Shown one piece after another: positions 1 to 4,946 of a stretch of 5,704 nt of DNA (the first letter of the stretch is position 1; the number at the start of each line of letters is the position of its first letter). Source of the stretch: Asaia bogorensis (lineage in GTDB: Bacteria > Pseudomonadota > Alphaproteobacteria > Acetobacterales > Acetobacteraceae); contig CAMCZJ010000192.1 in the NCBI GenBank assembly GCA_945886995.1, positions 1 to 5,704 on the forward strand. The letters are read 5' to 3'. A program made the position numbers and the translations under genes. A model generated the notes under the pieces. The model was given only the letters and a program-made list of their open reading frames with translations, was not told where the DNA came from and did not search any database.

Positions 1-182
1 CGGCCGAATTCAGCGGCTTCTTCCGCCGCCTTGAAGATGCTCTCGGCACCCTTGGTCATCTGTTCCATGTTCTTCTCCATTGCGACGCGGGCTTGTGCCG
101 CGCCATCATTGATTACTTTTTGAGCTTGCGCCGCGGTTTCTTCCGCCACCTTGCTCACAACCTGGCTCTTGCTTTGCGCCAT
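1..182 (-). CDS. Phasin family protein, N-terminal part (gene runs off the left edge)
   Basis: Phasins are small amphipathic proteins that coat polyhydroxyalkanoate granules in the cytoplasm and control granule size and number. Read on the minus strand from the ATG at 182-180, the frame is open to the window edge and gives 60 complete codons. The start reads MAQSKSQVVSKVAEE and the segment MEQMTKGAESIFKAAEEAAEFG lies at about residues 39-60. The protein is Ala/Glu/Lys/Gln-rich, has no signal peptide or membrane segment, and looks entirely helical. The EQMTKGAE...FKAAEEAAEFG pattern is the part I recognise from alphaproteobacterial phasins (Phasin_2 type). A purine-rich stretch, GGAAAGGG, lies 8 bases upstream of the ATG and supports this start. 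The C-terminal half is outside the window, so total length and the end of the gene are unknown. TGC-rich dyads upstream fit control by the PHA-responsive repressor PhaR, which is an inference. The frame is too short and open-ended for simple ORF calling. Confidence 0.82.
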   Translation of the reverse strand, partial: MAQSKSQVVSKVAEETAAQAQKVINDGAAQARVAMEKNMEQMTKGAESIFKAAEEAAEFG

Positions 183-258
183 TACCTCAACCCTTTCCTT
201 GTCTGTCCGGGGCGCAGCGGCCCGGGCCTTACGTGCCGGCCGGGAGGGCCGAGAGAAT

Positions 259-272
259 TTGCTGCGCTGCAA
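259..272. promoter_or_regulatory. TGC-rich dyad, possible PhaR operator (proximal)
   Basis: TTGC-T-GCGC-T-GCAA is a 14-base inverted repeat with one mismatched base pair, 77 bases upstream of the phasin ATG. PhaR of Paracoccus and Rhodobacter is known to bind TGC-rich dyads of the CTGC-N3/4-GCAG kind near phasin genes. This site shares the TGC/GCA half-sites but is not an exact match. Its location in the phasin leader or start region fits a repressor operator. Function is inferred. Confidence 0.35.
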
Positions 273-281
273 CATGATATT

Positions 282-311
282 GTCTTACGCGCGTGTCGGA
301 TCGGAATGCAA
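282..311 (-). promoter_or_regulatory. Weak candidate promoter for the phasin gene
   Basis: On the minus strand TTGCAT (311-306) is followed after 18 bases by TAAGAC (287-282), a loose sigma70-like pair with 4/6 and 3/6 matches. It sits between the two TGC-rich dyads, so transcription would start close to the proximal dyad. The match is poor and rests mainly on position. Confidence 0.2.
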
Positions 312-313
312 GG

Positions 314-338
314 AATTTTTTTGCACTGCACAAAAATT
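314..338. promoter_or_regulatory. 25-bp AT/TGCA palindrome, possible PhaR operator (distal)
   Basis: The arms TTTTTTTGCA (316-325) and TGCACAAAAA (327-336) are centred on C326. Pairing extends outward to 314 and 338, giving 12-base arms with one mismatch (321/331). Such a long dyad is unusual in this GC-rich sequence and it lies about 130 bases upstream of the phasin start. The TGCA-N-TGCA core resembles the TGC-rich operators of the PHA regulator PhaR in alphaproteobacteria. The dyad is directly visible; the regulator is an inference from the adjacent phasin gene. The long A and T tracts could also serve as an UP-like or bent-DNA element. Confidence 0.45.
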
Positions 339-439
339 TTAAGGGCCGGCTTCGGGGCATGGGGCGCCGGCGTTTCGGGTGGCGACTCAAGCACAGTTGT
401 TAAGCCTCTGAGGAATTGAGTATTTCAAGGTACTTTTTG

Positions 440-469
440 CTGGACGGATGGGTGTTGGTGACCTATACC
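440..469 (+). promoter_or_regulatory. Weak candidate promoter for the carboxypeptidase gene
   Basis: CTGGAC (440-445) and TATACC (464-469) are separated by 18 bases and precede the carboxypeptidase ATG by about 60 bases. TATACC is a fair -10 match; the -35 is poor. A 7-base direct repeat ATACCGG (465-471 and 481-487) overlaps the -10 and the expected transcription start, which could matter for regulation or be chance. Confidence 0.2.
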
Positions 470-489
470 GGGAAAGGGAGATACCGGAA

Positions 490-507
490 CAAGGCTGCAC
501 AGCCTTG
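490..507. repeat. Inverted repeat CAAGGCT/AGCCTTG, copy 1 (dacA-like leader hairpin)
   Basis: CAAGGCT (490-496), a 4-base loop GCAC and AGCCTTG (501-507) form a perfect 7-bp stem. It ends 6 bases before the Shine-Dalgarno AAGGGGG of the carboxypeptidase gene. There is no following T-run, so it is not a standard intrinsic terminator. Exactly the same stem sequence recurs at 544-562, just inside the coding region. Confidence 0.6.
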
Positions 508-513
508 GGCCAT

Positions 514-520
514 AAGGGGG
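514..520 (+). promoter_or_regulatory. Ribosome binding site deciding the carboxypeptidase start
   Basis: AAGGGGG lies 8 bases upstream of the ATG at 529-531. It supports this start over the in-frame ATG at 448. The 27 residues added by the earlier start contain no signal-peptide character and would bury a good signal peptide inside the protein. Confidence 0.7.
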
Positions 521-528
521 TTTTGCGG

Positions 529-1698
529 ATGATATTTCGTCGCCAAGGCTTGGGGAGCCTTGCCGGTCGAATCGCCGGAATCATGTTTGGGCTGGCTGCG
601 GCGGCCTTGCCTTGGCGCGCGGCAGACGCGCAGATCGGCAGCGCCCGGTATTCCGCCATTGTCATGGAAGCCCGCACCGGCAACGTATTGATTGACGCCG
701 GCGCTGATGAACCACGCTACCCGGCCTCACTCACCAAAATGATGACGCTTTATATGGTGTTCGAAGCGCTGCGCGATGGCCGCACGCAACTGGGCAGCCG
801 CGTTGTCATGAGCGAGGAAGCGGCCTCCCGCCCGCCTTCCAAGCTTGGCATTCCGCCTGGCGGTGGCCTGACGGTAGAACAGGCGATCCTGGCGCTGGTC
901 ACCAAAAGCGCAAATGACGTGGCAGCAGCCGTGGGCGAGCACATAGGCGGGTCCGAGGAACGCTTCGCGCAAATGATGACGATGCGCGCCCGCAGCCTTG
1001 GCATGACACAAACGCGCTTTCGCAATGCCTCTGGCCTGCCGGATTGGGAACAGGTGACGACAGCGCGGGATATGGCCACACTTGGCCGGCGCTTGTTTAC
1101 CGATTTCCCCAATCGCTATCATTATTTCGGCACGGTGCATTTCGCCTGGGGCCGGGCACAAATCCGTAACCATAACCGGATGCTGGGCGATTATGATGGC
1201 GCGGATGGGATCAAGACCGGCTTCATCAACGCGTCCGGCTTCAATATCGTGACCTCGGCGCAGCGTGATGGCGTGCGGCTGGTGGGGGCCACCTTCGGCG
1301 GGTCTTCCTGGGTGGAGCGTGATCGGCATATGGGCGCGCTGCTCGATCAGGGATTTTCGCGCATGGGGGTGGCACCGCGCGCACCATCTTCCGTGATGGC
1401 CGCCGCCGCGCCGGCACCCCGCCGCAACGCGCCCGCCGCGCGGCCCGTGGCGCAGGGCAATACGCGGGCGGCGCAGGCCACGCTGCCGCAGCAACGCAAT
1501 GCGCCACAGCAACTGGCATCTTCGCCTAATCGCCAAAACGCGGCGCCGGTCGCCTACCGCCAAACGCCAACGCCACCGCGGCCTGCCGCGCGGCCAGTGC
1601 AGCGTACTGAACAGGGCAGCGCGGCCAATAATGCGCAACGCAGCAGCGCCCAACGCCAGCAAACAGCAAGCGCGGCGTCGCGCCCGCCGCAGCGCTGA
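529..1698 (+). CDS. Secreted D-alanyl-D-alanine carboxypeptidase (PBP5-like, family S11) with Arg/Ala/Gln-rich tail
   Basis: This penicillin-binding protein removes the terminal D-Ala from peptidoglycan pentapeptides in the periplasm, trimming donor stems and limiting cross-linking. The product is 389 residues. Residues 1-34 form a Sec signal peptide (RR-containing n-region, hydrophobic core IMFGLAAAAL, probable cleavage after ADA). All three S11 active-site motifs are present: SLTK at 67-70 (nucleophile Ser67, Lys70), SAN at 127-129, and KTG at 229-231 within DGIKTGF. The catalytic domain ends near residue 283. Residues 284-389 are low-complexity Ala/Arg/Gln/Pro/Asn, with 15 Arg, one Glu, no Lys and no Asp. 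I see neither a PBP5 C-terminal beta domain nor a SPOR domain, and no clear membrane-anchoring amphipathic helix, so the tail may bind the envelope by charge. It resembles dacA/dacC/dacD products, but I do not assign a symbol. The gene converges with the transferase gene, leaving one base between the stops. Confidence 0.93.
   Translation: MIFRRQGLGSLAGRIAGIMFGLAAAALPWRAADAQIGSARYSAIVMEARTGNVLIDAGADEPRYPASLTKMMTLYMVFEALRDGRTQLGSRVVMSEEAASRPPSKLGIPPGGGLTVEQAILALVTKSANDVAAAVGEHIGGSEERFAQMMTMRARSLGMTQTRFRNASGLPDWEQVTTARDMATLGRRLFTDFPNRYHYFGTVHFAWGRAQIRNHNRMLGDYDGADGIKTGFINASGFNIVTSAQRDGVRLVGATFGGSSWVERDRHMGALLDQGFSRMGVAPRAPSSVMAAAAPAPRRNAPAARPVAQGNTRAAQATLPQQRNAPQQLASSPNRQNAAPVAYRQTPTPPRPAARPVQRTEQGSAANNAQRSSAQRQQTASAASRPPQR
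544..562. repeat. Inverted repeat CAAGGCT/AGCCTTG, copy 2 (inside signal-peptide codons)
   Basis: CAAGGCT (544-550), a 5-base loop TGGGG and AGCCTTG (556-562) form the same perfect 7-bp stem as at 490-507. The copy spans carboxypeptidase codons 6-12, in the n-region of the signal peptide. Because the arms are identical, 501-507 could pair with 544-550 instead, enclosing the Shine-Dalgarno and start codon. Alternative folding or a pair of protein-binding sites are both possible; neither is proven. Confidence 0.55.
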
Positions 1699-1699
1699 C

Positions 1700-2755
1700 T
1701 CATTCGCGCCAGGAAAGCCCGGCGCGCCGCATCAGGGCGCGCACATAGACCAGCCAGATCACTTGCAGGCCAAGCGCGGGCAATAACACAAAGGGTTTGA
1801 TGGCTGCCTCAAGCCCCAGAAAAACCCAGGCCAGAAGCCCATTGGCCAGCACAAAGCCCCAATGCACCGCAGCCACCTGCCGCACACCAAGCCCGCTGCG
1901 CTGCGCCATTTGGTACAAATGCGTGCGATGCGCGGCGGTGATATTGAGCCCCATCGCAGCACGACGGGCGAGCGTAAAGGCCGCATCAAAGAGCAAGCCA
2001 AAAAGCAATAGCGGCACCAGCATGAAGGTCACTTCCGCCGCGTCGAAGCGCGCCGCCGCCACGGCCAGGATCGCCACCATGAAGCCCAGGAATTGGCTAC
2101 CGACATCGCCCATGAAAATCCGCGCGGGATGCAGGTTGAAAGGCAGAAAGCCAAGCAAACCAGCAGCCAGCATCAAGGATGCCAAATAGACAAACCAGCC
2201 GCCCTGATGCCCGGCAATGGCGCAAAGGATCAGCAGCGCCAAAAACACGGCACCGCCCACCAGCCCATCCAGCCCATCCATGAAATTCACGGCATTGGTG
2301 CAGCCAAGTATCCAGAACAGTGTCAGCACCGGCCCAAGCGCACCAAGTTCCACCGGCCCAAGGCCGGGTATCGCCAGGCGCTGCAATTCCAGCCCACTGC
2401 CAATCGCCACAAAGGCGGCCAGCGCTTGGGCCGCCAGTTTCACCGCAAAGCGCAAATCCCGCGCGTCATCCCAGAAAGACACTGCGGCAATGGCCAGCGC
2501 AGCGCCAATCACGCCCAGAAATTGCGGCCCCGGCAGCCGAGCATATTCCGCCTGCCAGTAGAGCAACCCCATACCAAGCGTGAAGGCCACCACAATCCCA
2601 AGCCCACCGCCGCGCGGCGTGGGCCGGCTATGGCTGGACCTTGCATTGGGGTGATCCAGGATCGGATAGGCAATCATCAGCCGCACCACGCTGGCCGAGA
2701 TCAGCGCAAGGCCAAGGGCGGCAACCAGATGGATCAGAAGGGCGTGAAGGGTCAT
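1700..2755 (-). CDS. Polyprenyl-phosphate sugar-1-phosphate transferase, WecA/WbpL/MraY superfamily
   Basis: This integral inner-membrane enzyme family transfers a sugar-1-phosphate, usually an N-acetylhexosamine, from a UDP-sugar to undecaprenyl phosphate, starting O-antigen, capsule or other envelope glycan synthesis. The product is 351 residues, normal for the family, and nearly all hydrophobic with about ten membrane segments. The superfamily motifs appear in order: DHPNARSSHSRPTPRGGG (34-51), the Asp-rich DDARD (96-100, Mg/substrate site), NAVNFMDGLDG (154-164), MGDVGS (215-220) and HRTHLYQ (276-282, nucleotide-sugar loop). These favour the WbpL/WecA branch over MraY; the sugar cannot be read from the sequence. 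I chose the ATG at 2755-2753, which begins directly with a membrane segment. A TTG at 2794-2792 would add 13 residues (MRPALGRAIATAT), and neither start has a clear Shine-Dalgarno. The gene lies 51 bases after the dehydrogenase stop and may be its operon partner, although the functions do not match obviously. Confidence 0.88.
   Translation of the reverse strand: MTLHALLIHLVAALGLALISASVVRLMIAYPILDHPNARSSHSRPTPRGGGLGIVVAFTLGMGLLYWQAEYARLPGPQFLGVIGAALAIAAVSFWDDARDLRFAVKLAAQALAAFVAIGSGLELQRLAIPGLGPVELGALGPVLTLFWILGCTNAVNFMDGLDGLVGGAVFLALLILCAIAGHQGGWFVYLASLMLAAGLLGFLPFNLHPARIFMGDVGSQFLGFMVAILAVAAARFDAAEVTFMLVPLLLFGLLFDAAFTLARRAAMGLNITAAHRTHLYQMAQRSGLGVRQVAAVHWGFVLANGLLAWVFLGLEAAIKPFVLLPALGLQVIWLVYVRALMRRAGLSWRE
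1722..1742. terminator. GC-rich hairpin just past the carboxypeptidase stop, possible weak terminator
   Basis: GCGCGCC (1722-1728) and GGCGCGC (1736-1742) form a perfect 7-bp all-GC stem with a 7-base loop, 23 bases beyond the carboxypeptidase stop. It lies inside the last codons of the convergent transferase gene. No T-run follows on either strand, so intrinsic termination is doubtful. It is the only strong structure I see near the convergent 3' ends, and it might slow polymerase or protect message ends. Confidence 0.25.
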
Positions 2756-2770
2756 CGTGGCGGTGGCTAT

Positions 2771-2791
2771 CGCCCGGCCAAGCGCCGGGCG
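2771..2791. repeat. 8-bp GC hairpin between dehydrogenase and transferase genes
   Basis: CGCCCGGC (2771-2778) and GCCGGGCG (2784-2791) form a perfect 8-bp stem with a 5-base loop. It fills the gap between the dehydrogenase stop (2809-2807) and the preferred transferase ATG (2755). In the minus-strand transcript no U-run follows, so it is not a classical terminator. It could partly stop transcription, mark a processing site between a catabolic and an envelope gene, or reduce translation of the transferase. If the TTG start at 2794 were used, it would be coding. Confidence 0.4.
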
Positions 2792-2806
2792 CAACCTGAC
2801 AATGGT

Positions 2807-3781
2807 TTAGCGCTTTTGCAGAATCTCCGGATTGACCATCATGGCCGGATCGGGCGCGCCATCCAAAGCGGCCAGGATATTGCGCGCCGCCGCTTCCGCC
2901 ATGCGGGCCGTGCCTTCTTCCGTACTCGCCGCCGAATGCGGGCTGATAATGACATTGGGCATGCTGAACAGCGGATTGCCGGGCGTGGCGGGCTCAATTT
3001 CCAGCACATCCGTGCCGAAGCCCATCAGCCGGCCTGATTGCAGCGCGGCCACCACGGCTTCCTGCTTCACGATCGGCCCACGTGCCGTATTCACCAGAAT
3101 GGCGCCTGGTTTCAGCGCCGCAAAGGCCGCTTCATCCATCAAATGCCGGGTTTCCGGCGTCAGGGGGCAATGCAGTGTCACCACATCCGCTTCCGCCAGC
3201 GCCTTTTTGAAGTCCCGCGCCGGGATATGCCCGTCGGAGGCGATGCGCGCCGGATGGTAAAGCGGGTCATGCACCATGACCTTCATGTGAAAGGCGCGCG
3301 CATAGGCCGCAACGCGTGAGCCGATGCGCCCATAGCCCACCACCAGCGCGGTCTTGCCGGCCAAATCCACCATGCGCGGCCCATCCTTGGGCCACCAGCC
3401 GCCCTGCTTGATATGCGCATCCGAATCCACCGCGCGCCGCGCCACGCCCAGCATCAACATCATGGCGTGTTCGGCGACCGAAAGATCATTGGTGCCATTC
3501 ACTACCATCACGGCAATGCCGCGTTCCGTGCAGGCGGGAATATCCACCGTGTCAAAGCCAACGCCAATGCGTGACACAGCGCGCAAGCGTGGCGCGGCGG
3601 CAAGGGCAGCCTTGTCCACGCGTTCCAGCCAAGCCACCAGCCCATCCGCATTGGCAAGCGCGGCATGCAAAGCAGGCGCCGGTGGGTCGAACATTTCGAT
3701 GGTTTCAACATCAGGCCGCGCGGCCAGCACCGCCGCACCTGCGGGATGCAAAGGCCGGCCAAGGACAATGCGGTAGGGCAT
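2807..3781 (-). CDS. D-2-hydroxyacid dehydrogenase, NAD-dependent
   Basis: This cytoplasmic enzyme family interconverts a D-2-hydroxy acid and the matching 2-keto acid with NAD(H); members act on glycerate, phosphoglycerate, lactate, glyoxylate and similar acids. The product is 324 residues, the usual length. The Rossmann motif GYGRIG is at 149-154, and an Asp (D172 in MVHDP) at the end of the next strand points to NAD rather than NADP. The catalytic triad is visible: Arg234 in NTARG, Glu263 in DVLEIEP, His282 in SPHSA. The substrate-side loop SRIGVGFDTVD is at 70-80. The ATG overlaps the stop of the upstream Bug gene by one base (TGATG), which implies translational coupling; only a weak GAGAAG precedes it. 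The pairing suggests the dehydrogenase handles the acid captured by the Bug protein, or a product of it. The actual substrate cannot be read from the sequence, so names such as phosphoglycerate dehydrogenase would be over-specific. Confidence 0.93.
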   Translation of the reverse strand: MPYRIVLGRPLHPAGAAVLAARPDVETIEMFDPPAPALHAALANADGLVAWLERVDKAALAAAPRLRAVSRIGVGFDTVDIPACTERGIAVMVVNGTNDLSVAEHAMMLMLGVARRAVDSDAHIKQGGWWPKDGPRMVDLAGKTALVVGYGRIGSRVAAYARAFHMKVMVHDPLYHPARIASDGHIPARDFKKALAEADVVTLHCPLTPETRHLMDEAAFAALKPGAILVNTARGPIVKQEAVVAALQSGRLMGFGTDVLEIEPATPGNPLFSMPNVIISPHSAASTEEGTARMAEAAARNILAALDGAPDPAMMVNPEILQKR

Positions 3782-4749
3782 CAGTTCAGCTTCTCGATCT
3801 TGTTGGTTTCAACCACTTCGCGCCAGCGGGCGATTTCGGACCGCACATGGGCGGCGAAACGCTCGGGCGGGCCGCCTTCGGGGCGCACGCCAAGATCGGC
3901 GAATTTGCGGCGCACTTCGGGATCGGCAATCGCTTCATTCAACAGGCGGCTGAGGCCAGCAATCACCGCATCCGGCGTGCCGCGCGGCGCCATGAAGCCG
4001 AACCAGGGTTCCACAACAATGTCCGGAATGCCGGCTTCGGCGAAGGTTGGCACATCCGGCAGCGATGGGTCGCGTTCCCGGCCCGTGACAGCGAGCGCGC
4101 GGATTTGCCCGGCGCGGATGGCCTGAATTTTCGTCGGGATGTTTTCCATCATTACCTGCACCTGGCCCGCCAGCAGCGCCTGCAGGGCGGGCGCCCCGCC
4201 GCGGAAGGGCACATGCACCAGTGTCAGGCCAAGGCGCCCATTCAGCAATTCCGGGATCAGATGGTTGGAAGACCCAAAGCCGGAGGAACCGTAATTCACG
4301 CGACCCGGATTGGCCTTCACCCAGGCGATGAATTCCTGTAGGTTCTGCGCGGGCACGGCGTTGTTCACCGCTACCGCATTCATGACGCTGCCGGACCAGA
4401 ATACCGGGATCAGATCGCGTTCAATATCATAGGGCATGCGCGCATAAATGGCGGGGTTGATCGCGCAATTGCCGATGGTGCAGGCGCCAAGCGTATAGCC
4501 ATCCGGCGCGCTTTTAGCCGCCGCATCCATGCCGATATTGCCATTGGCGCCCGAGCGATTTTCGATCACCCAAGGATGCGGCGCGCTGCGGCTGACGCGA
4601 TCCGCCAGGATGCGCCCGACCAGGTCTGTGGACCCGCCCGGCGGGAAGGGCAGGATGATGCGCACCGGGCGTTCAGGAACCCAGCCCTGCGCAAGCGCAA
4701 GCCCGGGCAGGCAAAGGGCGAAAAGGGTCAGGGCAATCCGGCGTAGCAT
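3781..4749 (-). CDS. Tripartite tricarboxylate transporter (Bug/TctC) family substrate-binding protein
   Basis: Bug proteins are periplasmic receptors that bind carboxylates and some other small molecules, either for a TctAB permease or as orphan sensors. The product is 322 residues, typical of the family. Residues 1-20 are a Sec signal peptide (MLRR, hydrophobic core, cleavage after ALA); there is no lipobox, so it should be soluble in the periplasm. Family landmarks are PVRIILPFPPGGSTD (28-42), VIENRSGANGNIG (61-73), APDGYTLG (81-88), the ligand-loop region NYGSSGFGSSNHL (152-164), VPFRGGAPALQALLAGQV (180-197) and ALAVTGRERDPSLPDVPTFAEAG (218-240). The start is fixed by a near-perfect Shine-Dalgarno; a longer open frame to 4911 adds 54 residues with no protein character. 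The gene is first in the minus-strand unit and overlaps the dehydrogenase gene by one base. No TctA or TctB gene is in the window. The ligand is unknown; a hydroxy or keto acid is a reasonable guess. Confidence 0.94.
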   Translation of the reverse strand: MLRRIALTLFALCLPGLALAQGWVPERPVRIILPFPPGGSTDLVGRILADRVSRSAPHPWVIENRSGANGNIGMDAAAKSAPDGYTLGACTIGNCAINPAIYARMPYDIERDLIPVFWSGSVMNAVAVNNAVPAQNLQEFIAWVKANPGRVNYGSSGFGSSNHLIPELLNGRLGLTLVHVPFRGGAPALQALLAGQVQVMMENIPTKIQAIRAGQIRALAVTGRERDPSLPDVPTFAEAGIPDIVVEPWFGFMAPRGTPDAVIAGLSRLLNEAIADPEVRRKFADLGVRPEGGPPERFAAHVRSEIARWREVVETNKIEKLN

Positions 4750-4754
4750 TCGAT

Positions 4755-4761
4755 CCTCCTT
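4755..4761 (-). promoter_or_regulatory. Strong Shine-Dalgarno for the Bug gene
   Basis: On the minus strand AAGGAGG lies 5 bases before the ATG at 4749-4747. It is the strongest ribosome binding site in the window, preceded by an A-rich stretch. It decides the start against the longer open frame and suggests high translation, as expected for an abundant periplasmic receptor. Confidence 0.85.
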
Positions 4762-4770
4762 TTTTATGGA

Positions 4771-4786
4771 AGGTCTTCTGGGACCT
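4771..4786. repeat. Small leader hairpin upstream of the Bug gene
   Basis: AGGTC (4771-4775) and GACCT (4782-4786) form a perfect 5-bp stem with a 6-base loop in the presumed Bug leader, 9 bases upstream of the Shine-Dalgarno. A competing pairing exists between GGTCT (4772-4776) and AGACC (4801-4805). Short stems like this often arise by chance, so functional significance is uncertain. Confidence 0.25.
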
Positions 4787-4860
4787 CTCGGGCGAGTATC
4801 AGACCTATTGCGCGTGGCTTCAAGCGCCGATCCATCCAAGCTCGGCACGTGGAACCGGAC

Positions 4861-4889
4861 CCCATAAGTGGCACAAGACGCCTTGCCAA
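4861..4889 (-). promoter_or_regulatory. Candidate sigma70 promoter for the Bug-dehydrogenase unit
   Basis: On the minus strand TTGGCA (4889-4884, 5/6 match to the -35 consensus) is followed after exactly 17 bases by TATGGG (4866-4861, a partial -10). Transcription would begin near 4854, giving a leader of about 105 bases. This is the best-spaced promoter candidate I found in the window, but the -10 is weak. Confidence 0.4.
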
Positions 4890-4899
4890 AAGCGGGCAA
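4883..4899. promoter_or_regulatory. Dyad overlapping the Bug promoter -35, possible operator
   Basis: TTGCC (4883-4887), seven bases, then GGCAA (4895-4899) make a perfect 5+5 dyad. It covers the candidate -35 box of the Bug unit and lies about 50 bases upstream of the divergent hydrolase start, so one regulator could control both genes. No regulator gene is in the window, and the dyad is short enough to be chance. Confidence 0.3.
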
Positions 4900-4946
4900 C
4901 TCATGGCCCACTCACGCAACAATTCGCGTTTGATGGATGGGGCGAC

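Larger units (their letters stand above)
183..528. other. Divergent intergenic region between phasin and carboxypeptidase genes
   Basis: These 346 bases separate two divergent genes and hold no ORF that looks like a protein. The short open frames crossing the region (93-419 plus, 151-342 plus, 182-394 minus) show no recognisable domain, and they overlap the phasin start or its promoter. The region contains two TGC-rich dyads (259-272 and 314-338), a locally AT-rich stretch at about 311-342 that contrasts with the GC-rich surroundings, weak promoter candidates on both strands, and a hairpin at 490-507 ahead of the carboxypeptidase Shine-Dalgarno. A GC-rich stretch at 219-250 (GGCCC...GGGCC arms) lies in the presumed phasin leader. 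Confidence 0.6.

Noticed and set aside
465..487. Direct repeat ATACCGG spaced 16 bases in the carboxypeptidase leader
   Set aside because: Seven-base matches at this distance are plausible by chance; noted only as a possible regulator site with the weak promoter.
448..528. Earlier in-frame ATG adding 27 residues to the carboxypeptidase
   Set aside because: It would place a good signal peptide internally; the ATG at 529 has AAGGGGG 8 bases upstream.
727..1662. 311-codon open frame on the minus strand across the carboxypeptidase gene
   Set aside because: It is antisense to a gene with intact S11 motifs; its Arg/His/Ala-rich translation shows no domain and is typical of shadow frames in GC-rich DNA.
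2093..3037. 314-codon open frame on the plus strand across the transferase and dehydrogenase genes
   Set aside because: It runs antisense through two well-supported genes; the His/Gln/Arg/Lys-rich translation has no recognisable motif.
3571..4341. 256-codon open frame on the plus strand across the dehydrogenase/Bug junction
   Set aside because: Antisense to conserved coding sequence, no domain, no ribosome binding site of note.
4750..4911. 54-residue N-terminal extension of the Bug protein
   Set aside because: The AAGGAGG site and the signal peptide fix the start at 4749; the extension covers the candidate promoter and leader.
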